A stretch of DNA of 64,000 nucleotides from NCEH01 sp043195195. Its GTDB lineage: Bacteria > Pseudomonadota > Alphaproteobacteria > Rhizobiales > Xanthobacteraceae. The notes beneath the pieces were generated by a model, which saw only the letters and a program-made list of their open reading frames with translations, was not told where the DNA came from and did no database searches. Shown in pieces: positions 16,961 through 26,311 of this stretch (positions within the stretch are counted from its first letter, which is position 1; each line of letters starts with the position of its first letter). A program made the position numbers and the translations under genes. Location: contig NZ_JBAFWT010000024.1 of NCBI RefSeq assembly GCF_043195195.1, positions 1 through 64,000 on the forward strand. Direction: 5' to 3'.

Positions 16961-18556
16961 ATGATCCACGAGAGCGCTCATGCCGGTCGCGGCATGGTGG
17001 CTGCGCCCCACGCCTTGGCGGTGGAAGCGGGACGCGAGATCCTGCGCGAGGGCGGCAACGCCATCGAGGCGGCGCTTGCGACGGCCGCTGCGATCGCCGT
17101 GGTCTATCCCCATATGAATCACCTCGGCGGCGATGGCTTCTGGCTGATCCGCGAGCCCTCGGGCCGGGTCAGCTATATCGAGGCCTGCGGCTTTGCCGGG
17201 GCGAAGGCGACGCAGGCCTTCTATCGCGATCGTGAATTGGAGGCGATTCCCCAGCGCGGCCCGCTTGCCGCCCTCACCGTTCCCGGCGCGGTGGGCGGCT
17301 GGGAGCTGGCGCTGCAGGCGGCGCGCAGCTTCGGCGGCAAGCTCAGCCTCGCGCGCCTGCTGGAGCCGGCGATCCTGCATGCCCGCAACGGCGTGCCGGT
17401 GACCTCATCGCAGGTGCGCCTGACGGCCGAGAAAAAGGGGGAGATGGACGCTTCTCCCGGCTTTGCGGAAACCTTCATGCCCGGCGGCAAGGTGCCGGAG
17501 CTGGGGCAAGTGCTGGCGCAACGCACGCTCGGCGATACGCTGGAGCATCTGGCACGGGCCGGTCTTGAGGATTTCTACCGCGGCGACATCGGCCGCGAGA
17601 TCGCCTCGGATCTCGAGCGCATCGGCGCGCCGGTGACCCGGGGAGACCTTGAGCGCTATCACGCGGTGGTGCGTGCGCCGCTGTCGCTGCCCCTCGCCTG
17701 CGGCACCCTCTTCAATGCGCCCCCGCCCACCCAGGGGCTGGCCTCGCTGCTGATTCTCGGCCTGTTCGAGCGGCTCGGGGTCACGCGCGGGGACAGCTTC
17801 GCCCATGTGCACGGTCTTGTGGAGGCCACCAAGCGGGCCTTCCTGGTGCGCGACAAGGTGGTTTGCGATTTCGACCATCTCAAGCACGATCTTGCGGCGC
17901 TGCTTGCGCCCGCGGCGCTGAATGCGGACGCGGCGAAGATCGACATGGGGCGGGCCCTGCCCTGGCCGCAGCCGGCGCAGCGCGGCGACACCATCTGGCT
18001 CGGGGCGGCGGATACCTCGGGACTGGTGGTGTCCTACATCCAGTCGATCTTCTTCGAATTCGGCTCGGGCTGTGTGCTGCCGTCCACCGGCGTGCTGATG
18101 CAGAATCGCGGCGCCAGCTTCTCGCTCGACCCGAAGGCGGTGAACCCGCTCCAGCCTGGACGGCGGCCGTTCCACACGCTCAATCCCGCGCTCGCGGTGC
18201 TGCGCGACGGGCGCATCATGGCCTATGGCACCATGGGCGGGGAGGGGCAGCCGCAGACCCAGGCGGCGGTGTTCACCCGCCATGTGATGTTCGGCGATTC
18301 CCTCGGCGACGCCATCGCCAAGCCGCGCTGGCTGCTGGGGCGCACCTGGGGCTCGGTCACCACCAGCCTGCGCCTGGAATCGCGCTTCGATCCGGACGTG
18401 GTGCGCGATCTGGAGCGGGCGGGCCATGTGCTGGAGGTGCTGCCGGAGGCCTATAGCGACACCATGGGCCACGCCGGCGCGGTGATTCTCGACCCGCGCG
18501 GCGATCTGGAAGGCGCGCACGATCCGCGCGCCGATGGCGGGGCGGCGGGCGTCTAG
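16961..18556 (+). CDS. Gamma-glutamyltransferase family protein
   Basis: A 531-residue Ntn-hydrolase of the gamma-glutamyltranspeptidase family. The probable autoprocessing site and N-terminal nucleophile of the small subunit is Thr344, in the segment RGDTIWLGAADTSG. EFGSGCVLPSTGVLMQNRG and GTMGGEGQPQ form the oxyanion and substrate parts. GGNAIEAALATAAAIAVVYP and MNHLGGDGFWL are the large-subunit motifs. The start at 16961 has GAGGACGAGA upstream; no signal peptide is seen, so it is probably cytoplasmic, like the YwrD/acylase-like branch. It may transfer gamma-glutamyl groups or hydrolyse other amides. It is a single gene. Confidence 0.87.
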   Translation: MIHESAHAGRGMVAAPHALAVEAGREILREGGNAIEAALATAAAIAVVYPHMNHLGGDGFWLIREPSGRVSYIEACGFAGAKATQAFYRDRELEAIPQRGPLAALTVPGAVGGWELALQAARSFGGKLSLARLLEPAILHARNGVPVTSSQVRLTAEKKGEMDASPGFAETFMPGGKVPELGQVLAQRTLGDTLEHLARAGLEDFYRGDIGREIASDLERIGAPVTRGDLERYHAVVRAPLSLPLACGTLFNAPPPTQGLASLLILGLFERLGVTRGDSFAHVHGLVEATKRAFLVRDKVVCDFDHLKHDLAALLAPAALNADAAKIDMGRALPWPQPAQRGDTIWLGAADTSGLVVSYIQSIFFEFGSGCVLPSTGVLMQNRGASFSLDPKAVNPLQPGRRPFHTLNPALAVLRDGRIMAYGTMGGEGQPQTQAAVFTRHVMFGDSLGDAIAKPRWLLGRTWGSVTTSLRLESRFDPDVVRDLERAGHVLEVLPEAYSDTMGHAGAVILDPRGDLEGAHDPRADGGAAGV

Positions 18557-18651
18557 CGGCCAGCGAAGGGCAAGGAGCGGGCAGGCTGTGAGCTACAGGG
18601 TTCGGCCTGCAGGGTCGCCTCGCTGCGGGGCGTGGTCGTTCTAAGGCCAAT

Positions 18652-18760
18652 CGTCATGCACGGGCCTGACCCGTGCATCCCTGTGGTAACGTTGGCGCCA
18701 GCCTTTCAAGGCCCGCGCGGTCGGCCCGGCGTGGGTGGCCGGGACGAGCCCGGCCACGAC
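18652..18760. repeat. Palindromic repeat, GTCATGC family (copy 1)
   Basis: Two hairpins in tandem: ATGCACGGG/CCCGTGCAT (18656-18678) and GTGGCCGGG/CCCGGCCAC (18735-18757). The same layout occurs at 56299-56372. Such two-hairpin repeats are common in alphaproteobacterial intergenic DNA. This one lies between the converging gamma-glutamyltransferase and DUF1236 genes and could end both transcripts. Confidence 0.7.
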
Positions 18761-18771
18761 AAAAGAAAGAG

Positions 18772-19188
18772 CTACTGGATGACCTGCATCACGCGGTGAG
18801 TCTGCGGATCCACCAGCACGGTGCGGTTGTTGACCACCGTATAGCGATAGGGCGTCGCGCCATATTCGGCGGGGACTTCATAATAGGTGACGCCCTGGTC
18901 CGGGAGCTGCGCGCCCACAATCACCGGGTCGGAATAGGTGTAGGAGGGACGGCGTTGCTCGACCACGTAGGTCTGGAAGCGCGGCGCCTGATCGCCGATC
19001 ATGGCGCCGACCACGGCTCCGCCCACGCCGCCCACGACTGCGCCCACCGGGCCGCCGACCAACGCACCACCGATCACACCTGTCGTGGCACCGGCCGCCG
19101 CGCCGCCTTGTGCTGCGGGCGCATTCTGCGCGAACGCCAGGCCGGGCACGGAAATAATGGCGCTAATAAGTACAAGCTTCTTCAACAT
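18772..19188 (-). CDS. DUF1236-type secreted protein
   Basis: A 138-residue exported protein. The signal peptide MLKKLVLISAIISVPGLAFA is followed by a Gly/Ala-rich glycine-zipper-like segment (GGALVGGPVGAVVGGVGG, then AVVGAMIG), then a C-terminal DUF1236 domain with YYEVPAEYG and TVVNNRTVLVDPQTHRVMQV. The start at 19188 has AGGAGG upstream. The glycine zipper suggests outer-membrane association. Function unknown; common in Hyphomicrobiales. Confidence 0.82.
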   Translation of the reverse strand: MLKKLVLISAIISVPGLAFAQNAPAAQGGAAAGATTGVIGGALVGGPVGAVVGGVGGAVVGAMIGDQAPRFQTYVVEQRRPSYTYSDPVIVGAQLPDQGVTYYEVPAEYGATPYRYTVVNNRTVLVDPQTHRVMQVIQ

Positions 19189-19320
19189 GGAAGTATTCCT
19201 CCTGATGAGCAAGCTTGAGAGGTGATCTCGTAAGCTGCGCAATACAGAACAAAACAAATTCCGCGCCAAAGAGTTCCATTTCGTTATTGCGACACATCCT
19301 CAACGGCCAGGGATGGTACA

Positions 19321-19352
19321 AAAAAAGGCCCGGCGCTGGGCCGGGCCTTTTT
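19321..19352. terminator. Bidirectional intrinsic terminator
   Basis: AAAAAAGGCCCGGC, five-base loop, GCCGGGCCTTTTT. The eight-base GC stem has an A-run on one side and a T-run on the other, so it can terminate the CarD-type gene on the minus strand and any plus-strand transcript. It is the clearest rho-independent terminator in the window. Confidence 0.85.
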
Positions 19353-19369
19353 GAAAAAAACGCGAAGAC

Positions 19370-19972
19370 TCAGGCGGCTTCTTCGGCTTCCAGGTCGGTC
19401 TCGGCGTCGGCCTCGACTTCCACATCGGCTTCTTCGCCCTTGGCGACGCCGCGGCGGGGACCCTTCTGGAGGTTCTGCTCGATCATCTTCACCGATTCGG
19501 TGTCGGTGATGTTTTCCACCGCCGAAAGCTCGCGCGCCATGCGGTCCAGGGCGGCTTCGTAGAGCTGCCGCTCGGAATAGGACTGCTCGGGCTGGGCATC
19601 GGAGCGGTAGAGGTCACGCACGACTTCGGAGATCGCCAGCAGGTCGCCGGAATTGATCTTCGCTTCATATTCCTGGGCGCGGCGGCTCCACATGGTGCGC
19701 TTGACGCGCGCGCGTCCCTTGAGGATTTCCAGCGCCTTGGCGACAACGGGAGCTTCGGACAGCTTGCGCATGCCCACGGCGGCGACCTTGGGCACCGGCA
19801 CGCGGAGCGTCATTTTGTCCTTCTCAAAAGATATGACAAACAGCTCAAGCTTGAAGCCGGCGACTTCCTGCTCCTCGATGGCCATGATACGACCGACGCC
19901 GTGCGAGGGGTACACGATGTGCTCACCCGTCTTGAAACCAAGGCGGATCTGGGCGCTCTTCTTTGTCGACAT
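19370..19972 (-). CDS. CarD-family transcriptional regulator
   Basis: A 200-residue CarD/CdnL-type regulator. The N-terminal RNA polymerase-interacting domain shows GFKTGEHIVYPSHGVGRI, the helical C-terminal part includes TMWSRRAQEYEAKINSGDL, and the tail is very acidic. These proteins bind the RNAP beta subunit and stabilise open complexes at many promoters, including rRNA promoters. The ATG at 19972 was chosen; a GTG four codons upstream is also possible. It ends at a strong terminator. A 515-base gap separates it from the divergent ahcY. Confidence 0.88.
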   Translation of the reverse strand: MSTKKSAQIRLGFKTGEHIVYPSHGVGRIMAIEEQEVAGFKLELFVISFEKDKMTLRVPVPKVAAVGMRKLSEAPVVAKALEILKGRARVKRTMWSRRAQEYEAKINSGDLLAISEVVRDLYRSDAQPEQSYSERQLYEAALDRMARELSAVENITDTESVKMIEQNLQKGPRRGVAKGEEADVEVEADAETDLEAEEAA

Positions 19973-20370
19973 GCTCTTGACCACTCCTGATTCGGCCAGC
20001 GGCCGAACCGTGTTGGCGCGCGAACGCTCGTTTCCGGAACTTCCGGGCGATGGCGCACCTTGCGCTGGCGACTAGGCCGCGGCCGGTACGCCCGACGGCC
20101 CGCTGATGTCAGTCGAAGATTACAACCTTGCGTAAGCGTCCAAGCATCCGAACCGCCTTCGCGGCCCGGTGCTACCTTTCTCGCCCCAATATTCCCGAGA
20201 ATGCGCTATCGAAAACCACGCGCGACGCGGCTGGTTGGAAAAGCAATCGACTGTAAAGGCTTGTATAACACAAAAACCGATGAAATCAAAGCACTACGCC
20301 GGCTTCACCGGCCATCCCCCGCAAGCCTCCCATGCGCTCCCTTAAGGTGGTGAGCTTTCTAAGCTTTCTC

Positions 20371-20394
20371 ACATATAAGCATTTCTTTATATCT
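20371..20394. promoter_or_regulatory. Candidate palindromic operator upstream of ahcY
   Basis: ATATAAGCATTTCTTTATAT (20373-20392) is an imperfect inverted repeat with outer arms ATATAA and TTATAT, about 95 bases before the ahcY start. In Hyphomicrobiales, ahcY and methionine-cycle genes are known targets of an ArsR-type SAM/SAH-responsive regulator with an AT-rich palindrome, and this sequence fits that type loosely. The match is from memory. The rest of the 515-base gap (19973-20487) shows only an AT-rich promoter-like stretch around 20260-20280. Confidence 0.45.
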
Positions 20395-20487
20395 TGATTG
20401 CTCATCGGGCGCGCCCATGCTAGAGGGCTGCCACGAGATGAGATGCTCCGCACCGGCGGGGCCGCAGCACCAGGACGGAGAGACGAC

Positions 20488-21885
20488 ATGAGCACCGATT
20501 ATGTGGTGAAAGACATCAATCTTGCCGACTGGGGCCGCAAGGAACTGGATATCGCCGAGATCGAGATGCCCGGCCTCATGGCAACCCGCGCGGAATACGG
20601 CCCGAGCCAGCCCCTGAAGGGCGCCCGCATCGCCGGTTCGCTCCACATGACGATCCAGACCGGCGTGCTGATCGAGACCCTCAAGGCCCTCGGCGCCGAC
20701 GTGCGCTGGGCCTCGTGCAACATCTATTCGACCCAGGACCACGCCGCCGCCGCGATCGCCGCCGCCGGCATCCCGGTGTTCGCCGTGAAGGGCGAGAGCC
20801 TGGAAGAGTATTGGGAATACACCCACCGCATCTTCGAGTGGGCGGACGGCGGCGCGCCGAACATGATCCTGGACGACGGCGGCGATGCGACCTTGCTGGT
20901 GCATCTCGGCAAGCGCGCGGAAGCGGGCGATACCGCCTTCCTCGACGGCGCCACCAATGAAGAGGAAGAAGTGCTGTTCGCGGCCATCAAGCGCCGCCTG
21001 AAGCACAAGCACGGCTGGTACACTCAGCTCGCCAATTCCATCCGCGGCGTGACCGAGGAGACCACCACGGGCGTGCATCGCCTCTACGAGATGCAGAAGA
21101 AGGGCACGCTGCTCTGGCCCGCCATCAACGTCAACGACAGCGTCACCAAGTCCAAGTTCGACAATCTCTACGGTTGCCGCGAGAGCCTCGTGGACGGCAT
21201 CCGCCGCGGCACCGACGTGATGATGGCCGGCAAGGTCGCCATGATCGCCGGCTTCGGCGACGTGGGCAAAGGCTCCGCCGCCTCGCTGCGCAATGCCGGC
21301 TGCCGGGTGATGGTGTCCGAGGTCGATCCCATCTGCGCGCTTCAGGCGGCGATGGAAGGCTATGAAGTCACCACCATGGAAGATGCCGCCAAGCGCGCCG
21401 ACATCTTCGTGACCGCCACCGGCAACCTCGACGTGATCACCGTGGACCACATGCGGGCCATGAAGGACCGCGCCATCGTCTGCAACATCGGCCATTTCGA
21501 CAGCGAGATTCAGGTCGCCGGCCTCAAGAACTTCAAGTGGCACAATGTGAAGCCGCAGGTCGACGAAGTTGAGTTCACCGATGGCAAGCGCATCATCCTC
21601 CTGTCGGAGGGGCGGCTCGTGAACCTCGGCAACGCCACCGGCCACCCGAGCTTCGTGATGTCGGCCTCGTTCACCAACCAGACGCTGGCGCAGATCGAGC
21701 TGTTCACCAAGCCCGGCGTGTACGACAAGAAGGTCTACACCCTGCCCAAGACCCTGGACGAGAAGGTGGCCATGCTGCATCTCGAAAAGATCGGCGTGAA
21801 GCTCACCAAGCTGTCGGACCAGCAGTCGGCCTATATCGGCGTGTCGCAGCAGGGCCCGTTCAAGCCCGAGACCTACCGTTATTGA
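20488..21885 (+). CDS. ahcY: Adenosylhomocysteinase (S-adenosyl-L-homocysteine hydrolase)
   Basis: A 465-residue cytoplasmic NAD-dependent enzyme that splits S-adenosylhomocysteine into adenosine and homocysteine, removing the product inhibitor of methyltransferases and feeding the methionine cycle. Conserved text includes GSLHMTIQTGVLIETL, NIYSTQDHAAA, the Rossmann motif GFGDVGKGSA and the C-terminal KPETYRY. The start at 20488 has GGAGAGACGAC upstream; a frame is open from 20398. It is monocistronic, with a hairpin after the gene and a candidate operator before it. The genome position is apart from metZ, which has a SAM-II switch. Confidence 0.96.
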   Translation: MSTDYVVKDINLADWGRKELDIAEIEMPGLMATRAEYGPSQPLKGARIAGSLHMTIQTGVLIETLKALGADVRWASCNIYSTQDHAAAAIAAAGIPVFAVKGESLEEYWEYTHRIFEWADGGAPNMILDDGGDATLLVHLGKRAEAGDTAFLDGATNEEEEVLFAAIKRRLKHKHGWYTQLANSIRGVTEETTTGVHRLYEMQKKGTLLWPAINVNDSVTKSKFDNLYGCRESLVDGIRRGTDVMMAGKVAMIAGFGDVGKGSAASLRNAGCRVMVSEVDPICALQAAMEGYEVTTMEDAAKRADIFVTATGNLDVITVDHMRAMKDRAIVCNIGHFDSEIQVAGLKNFKWHNVKPQVDEVEFTDGKRIILLSEGRLVNLGNATGHPSFVMSASFTNQTLAQIELFTKPGVYDKKVYTLPKTLDEKVAMLHLEKIGVKLTKLSDQQSAYIGVSQQGPFKPETYRY

Positions 21886-21930
21886 TGCCGGCGCGGCCGC
21901 ACGCCGCGCTGCGTCATCACGCCCGTTCCG

Positions 21931-21975
21931 CGCCCCGGTTCTCGCAAGAGGCCGGGGCGTCGGCATTTTGGGCGC
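21931..21975 (+). terminator. Probable terminator after ahcY
   Basis: CGCCCCGG and CCGGGGCG pair with a 13-base loop and are followed within ten bases by CATTTTGGG. It lies 46 bases after the ahcY stop. The rest of the 360-base gap to kup shows no gene or further recognisable site. Confidence 0.6.
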
Positions 21976-22245
21976 AGAACCGCCGCATCCCGCTGCCGCA
22001 GAGGCCCATTCCGGATTGAATAGGTGACCTTGGGAAGAGACCCGCATTGTCATCATTCGCGAAGAGAGCTAGGTGTGGGGAGGCTGCGGCTTGCTGCGGC
22101 CGCGCGCTGCTGGGGGGCTGCCTTGGACGGTTATGACCATCGATCGCGGCGCGCGGGATGGCGCCGGTGCGGCCCGTTGGGGCGCGGCCAGCGTCGATTT
22201 CCCATTCTGTCCCGGCCCCCTCGTTAAGCGCGCGGATCCAGCGAC

Positions 22246-24132
22246 ATGTCCCTGAGTGCGACCCGCGATCGAAAACGTATTTTGCCCTTCGCCGCCGAGA
22301 TCGGCGCCCTGGGCGTGGTGTTCGGGGATATCGGCACCAGCCCGCTCTATGCCCTCAAGCAGGGCGTGCTGGCGGTCGGCGGCACCAATTTTCTTCCCGA
22401 CGACGTGCTCGGCCTGCTCTCGCTGATCACCTGGAGCATCATCCTCTCGATCACGATCAAATATGTGATGCTGGTGCTGCGGGCCGACAATGACGGGGAA
22501 GGCGGCATCCTCGCCCTGGTCACCTTGCTGGACCTGCATCGCAGTGCGATCGGGCTGCGGTGGTACCTTCTGGCCGCCGGCCTGCTGGGCGCGGCCATGC
22601 TGATCGGCGATGGCGTGCTCACCCCCGCCATGTCGGTGCTTTCAGCCATCGAGGGGCTCGGCGTCATCGCCCCGCAGCTCCATCAATGGGTGGTGCCGCT
22701 CACCGTGGCGGTGCTGCTGGGGGTGTTTTTGTCACAGCGCGCCGGCACCGACAAGATCGCCAGCTTCTACGGCCCGATCATGCTGATCTGGTTCGGATCC
22801 TTGGCGGTGCTTGGGATCTATGGCATCGTTCGCGCGCCCCACGTGCTGGTCGGGCTCGATCCGCGCTACGGCCTGCAACTGCTGGTGGATCATCCCGGCC
22901 TTGCGGGCGTGATCCTCGGCGCCTGCTTCCTCGCCATCACCGGCGGCGAGGCGCTCTATGCCGACCTCGGCCATTTCGGCCGCAAAGTGATCGCGCGCGC
23001 CTGGCTTTCTGTGGCCATGCCGGCGCTGCTGCTGAACTATTTCGGCCAGGGCGCGATCCTGCTCACCGATCCCGCTGCCGTGCGCAACCCATTCTACGAT
23101 CTCTGTCCCGATCCGATGGACATCCCGCTGCTCATGCTGGCCACCGCCGCCACCGTGATCGCCTCGCAATCCATCATCACCGGCGTATTCTCGCTGGCCA
23201 AGCAGGCGATCGAGCTTGGCTATCTGCCGCCGATGCGCATCCGCTACACCAGCGAGCACAACGAGCAGCATATCTATGTCGGGCGGCTGAACTGGCTGCT
23301 GATGATCGCCTGCATCGCTGTGGTGCTCGGTTTTGAGGGCTCGGACCGTCTCGCCTCGGCCTATGGCATCGCGGTGGCGTTCGCCATGGTCACCACATCG
23401 ATCCTGTTCATCGCGCAAGTGAACCGGGCCTGGGGCTGGCCCCGGCCGGCGGTGATCGCGCTCGGCGTCTGCCTGCTCTCGCTCGATGCCGCCTTCGCCA
23501 CCTCCAACCTCACCAAGCTGCATGATGGCGGCTGGCTGCCGCTGACCATCGCCGGCGTGGTGATCTTCGTCATGGTCAGCTGGCGGCGCGGTCTGGAGAG
23601 CGTGGTGGCGCAACAGGTGCGCTTCACCGAGCCGCTGGACGGCTTTATCGCGCGCAAGGACCGGGCGAACGACGGGGTGAGCCCGCGCACCGCCATCTTC
23701 CTGTCCCGCGCCGGCGCCATGACTCCGGTGGCACTCTCGCGCATGGCGGACGTGATGAAGATCCGCTTCAACCGCGCGATCGTGGTGTCGGTCTGGATCG
23801 TCGCCCGTCCGCGCGTGTCGCTGGACGAGCGGGTGCGGGTGACGCTGCTTGACGGCACCTTCGTGCAGGTGGACCTGCGCTTCGGCTACATGCAGCAGAT
23901 CGACGTGCCCTCGGTGCTCGGCCCGGCGCTGAGCGCGCGCGGCATCGACCCGGACGAGGCGATCTATGTCATCGGCCACGAGCGCATCATTCCGCCGGAC
24001 GAGATTTTCCGCCTGCGCGACGTGGTGGCGCACGTTTTCGCCTTCCTGGCGCGCAATGCGGAGCGCTCGGTGGATCGCTTCGGGCTGCCCCGCAGCCGCA
24101 CCATGGAAATCGGCTATCCGGTGAAATTGTGA
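22246..24132 (+). CDS. kup: Potassium uptake protein Kup
   Basis: A 628-residue KUP/HAK/KT transporter, the proton-coupled low-energy potassium importer of the inner membrane. It opens with the family motif GALGVVFGDIGTSPLYA (20-36), shows GGILALVTLL and GGEALYADLGHFG, and has about twelve membrane segments before a soluble C-terminal domain of about 170 residues. The length is normal. It is a single gene. A TrkH-type potassium system is also in the window (39499), so at least two potassium uptake routes exist. Confidence 0.95.
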   Translation: MSLSATRDRKRILPFAAEIGALGVVFGDIGTSPLYALKQGVLAVGGTNFLPDDVLGLLSLITWSIILSITIKYVMLVLRADNDGEGGILALVTLLDLHRSAIGLRWYLLAAGLLGAAMLIGDGVLTPAMSVLSAIEGLGVIAPQLHQWVVPLTVAVLLGVFLSQRAGTDKIASFYGPIMLIWFGSLAVLGIYGIVRAPHVLVGLDPRYGLQLLVDHPGLAGVILGACFLAITGGEALYADLGHFGRKVIARAWLSVAMPALLLNYFGQGAILLTDPAAVRNPFYDLCPDPMDIPLLMLATAATVIASQSIITGVFSLAKQAIELGYLPPMRIRYTSEHNEQHIYVGRLNWLLMIACIAVVLGFEGSDRLASAYGIAVAFAMVTTSILFIAQVNRAWGWPRPAVIALGVCLLSLDAAFATSNLTKLHDGGWLPLTIAGVVIFVMVSWRRGLESVVAQQVRFTEPLDGFIARKDRANDGVSPRTAIFLSRAGAMTPVALSRMADVMKIRFNRAIVVSVWIVARPRVSLDERVRVTLLDGTFVQVDLRFGYMQQIDVPSVLGPALSARGIDPDEAIYVIGHERIIPPDEIFRLRDVVAHVFAFLARNAERSVDRFGLPRSRTMEIGYPVKL

Positions 24133-24326
24133 CAGCGGCCTCGGCTTGCCTTGGACCGGCCGTGTTACGAAGCTAGAAACGCAGCGTCCGCGCCCTCAAG
24201 ACCAACAACAAGGCGTAGCCGCAACGCGCGTTCCGACGTAAGGGAAAGAGGCCTCAAAAGAGCGCGCCACGGGTCGGCATCCCGGGGATGCGGCACAAAA
24301 AGTGGCCGGCGGGGAAATGGTGTTTC

Positions 24327-25358
24327 ATGTTTCATGTCAAAGTCTGGCGGTTCCTGAAGGACAAGGTGGGCCTGCACGGCCTCGGCCTTATCGCGAGCCT
24401 TGTGGTCATCGGCTTTGCGGCGGTCGTGCTCTATCGGATGCTGCACAACCTGAAGTTCGACCAGGTGGTGCTGGCGCTGAAGGCGAAGGACCCGCACTTC
24501 GTGTTCGCCGCCTTCGTGCTGGTGGCCTGCGCGTATCTGACTCTGACGCTCTATGATTTCTTCGCCCTGAAAACCATCGGACGCACCCGCATCCCCTATC
24601 GCGTGGCGGCCATGGCGGGCTTCTGCTCCTATTCGGTCGGCCACAATGTGGGCTTCACCGTCTTCACCGGCGGCTCGGTGCGCTACCGCATCTATTCGGC
24701 CTGGGGGCTGACGGCGGTTGACGTGGCGAAGATCTGCTTCATCGCCGGTCTTACCTTCTGGCTCGGCAATATCGCGGTGCTGGGCCTCGGCATCCTGATC
24801 CACCCGGAAGCCGCCACCGCCGTCGATCAATTGCCGCCGCTGGTGAACCGCCTGATCGGTGTGACCGCGCTCATCTGCCTGTTCGGCTACATGTATTGGG
24901 TCAGCGCCGCGCCGCGCAAGATCGGCCGCTCCAGCTGGTTCGTCACGCTGCCGGCGGGCAAGTCCACCGTGATCCAGGTGGGGATCGGCATTCTCGACCT
25001 CACCTTGTGTGCGGCCGCCATGTACATGCTGATGCCGGCGTCGCCTTATATCGACCCGGTGTCGCTGGCGGTCATCTTCATCACCGCCACCCTGCTCGGC
25101 TTCGCGAGCCACGCGCCCGGCGGGCTCGGGGTGTTCGATGCCGCGCTGCTGATCGCGCTGCCGCAGTTCGACAAGGAGGAGATGGTCGGCGCGCTGCTGC
25201 TGTTCCGCCTGTTCTATTACATCGTCCCGTTCGCGATCGCCCTCACCATCCTCGGTTCGCGCGAACTGTGGCTCAGCACTCTGCGGCGGCGGCTGCGGCG
25301 CGAAAACGCGCAAGCCGCGGCGCATCTGCCGCCGGGACTGGAATCGCGCGACAGCTGA
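24327..25358 (+). CDS. YbhN/UPF0104-family membrane protein
   Basis: A 343-residue polytopic membrane protein of the lysylphosphatidylglycerol synthase transmembrane (UPF0104) type. SYSVGHNVGFTVFTGGSVRYR and the late motif GFASHAPGGLGVFDAALL, followed by LFRLFYYIVPF, are diagnostic. It has about eight membrane segments and no C-terminal synthase domain, so it is not a full MprF. Such proteins are thought to move lipids or lipid-linked compounds. The start is uncertain: ATG codons at 24288 and 24327 are in frame, and the second leaves a short basic N-terminus. Confidence 0.82.
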   Translation: MFHVKVWRFLKDKVGLHGLGLIASLVVIGFAAVVLYRMLHNLKFDQVVLALKAKDPHFVFAAFVLVACAYLTLTLYDFFALKTIGRTRIPYRVAAMAGFCSYSVGHNVGFTVFTGGSVRYRIYSAWGLTAVDVAKICFIAGLTFWLGNIAVLGLGILIHPEAATAVDQLPPLVNRLIGVTALICLFGYMYWVSAAPRKIGRSSWFVTLPAGKSTVIQVGIGILDLTLCAAAMYMLMPASPYIDPVSLAVIFITATLLGFASHAPGGLGVFDAALLIALPQFDKEEMVGALLLFRLFYYIVPFAIALTILGSRELWLSTLRRRLRRENAQAAAHLPPGLESRDS

Positions 25359-25404
25359 CGGGCGCGCGCGATGTCTCAAGCCGGGCCGTGAGGTCGGGCT
25401 TGGC

Positions 25405-26067
25405 TCAGGGGGCCAGGGCCGGGCCCAGACCGGGCGCGGGCAGCAGGTTGCCCCCGTTCGGGATCTTCATGGTCCGTGTGCCCGGCGGCAGGAGGAACAG
25501 TTCGGGCTTTTGCGGGCCGCGGGTCAGCGACAGCGCCTCGAAGGCGATGTGGGTCTTGCCCTGAATTTCCACTTCGGTACGCAGAACGATCCCGTCCTCG
25601 GTGATGCAGGCGACCGCGGGTCCGGCGATCTGAGCGCTTTTCTCCACCCGCCAGAGGGTGCAGGGCTCTCCCGCCGCTTCCGAGGCGCCAAGCCTGGTGC
25701 CTTCTCCCGCCAGCGAAGCGATCTGGAAATCGGCGGGCAGGTCGGTCTCGACCCCCATCTTCGGCAGGCTCGGTGAAACCAGCACCACCTTGCGCGTGTC
25801 GAGGTTGAGGAAGCCCAGCAGCGTGCCCGGCACGGCGGGATTGCTGATCTCCATCCGCATGCGATTGCCCTGATGGGCCATGTCCACCTGCACGCGCCCG
25901 CCCAGCCGGGCCTTGAGGGCGAAATCGACCGTGGGCGTGGGCAGGGGATCGGCGCGGGCGGGGAGGGCGCCGAGGGCTGCTCCCGCCAGTGCGGACAGAA
26001 TCACGCCAGCGCGCAGGTGAAGACTCACCCCTGTCGCAGAGGCGCGGCGCCGCCTGACCGATGTCAT
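25405..26067 (-). CDS. Exported DUF4412-like hypothetical protein
   Basis: A 220-residue periplasmic protein. The basic N-terminus and hydrophobic stretch VILSALAGAALGALPARA form a signal peptide cleaved near residue 39. The mature part is beta-rich and has two cysteines (EPCTLWRV and AVACITED), probably a disulfide. The layout resembles proteins annotated as DUF4412, but that match is weak. AAGGAGCGAG lies before the start. It is divergent from phoR. Confidence 0.6.
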   Translation of the reverse strand: MTSVRRRRASATGVSLHLRAGVILSALAGAALGALPARADPLPTPTVDFALKARLGGRVQVDMAHQGNRMRMEISNPAVPGTLLGFLNLDTRKVVLVSPSLPKMGVETDLPADFQIASLAGEGTRLGASEAAGEPCTLWRVEKSAQIAGPAVACITEDGIVLRTEVEIQGKTHIAFEALSLTRGPQKPELFLLPPGTRTMKIPNGGNLLPAPGLGPALAP

Positions 26068-26311
26068 AAGAACTCGCTCCTTTTCGGGGTCGCGTATGGG
26101 TGGGCGATATCACTACAAGCCGGCCCCGGAAAGGCGACCGGAGCGCGCGATCACATGAATCTCAGATCAGGAAAGAAAAAAAGCTTGCGGAATGCGCTCG
26201 GTGGCGGCCTGCGTGCGGGCACTGTCTTATTGTCTTCGCGCAGCCGCTACAGCATATGCCAAAGCGATTCCCGCCGGGGACCTAAAAACGCTCCAAGGAG
26301 GGCCGCGCTTC

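Noticed and set aside
24151..24357. Small Arg-rich ORF before the YbhN-like gene
   Set aside because: No ribosome site, overlaps the next gene's start region, and composition looks like chance coding of a spacer.
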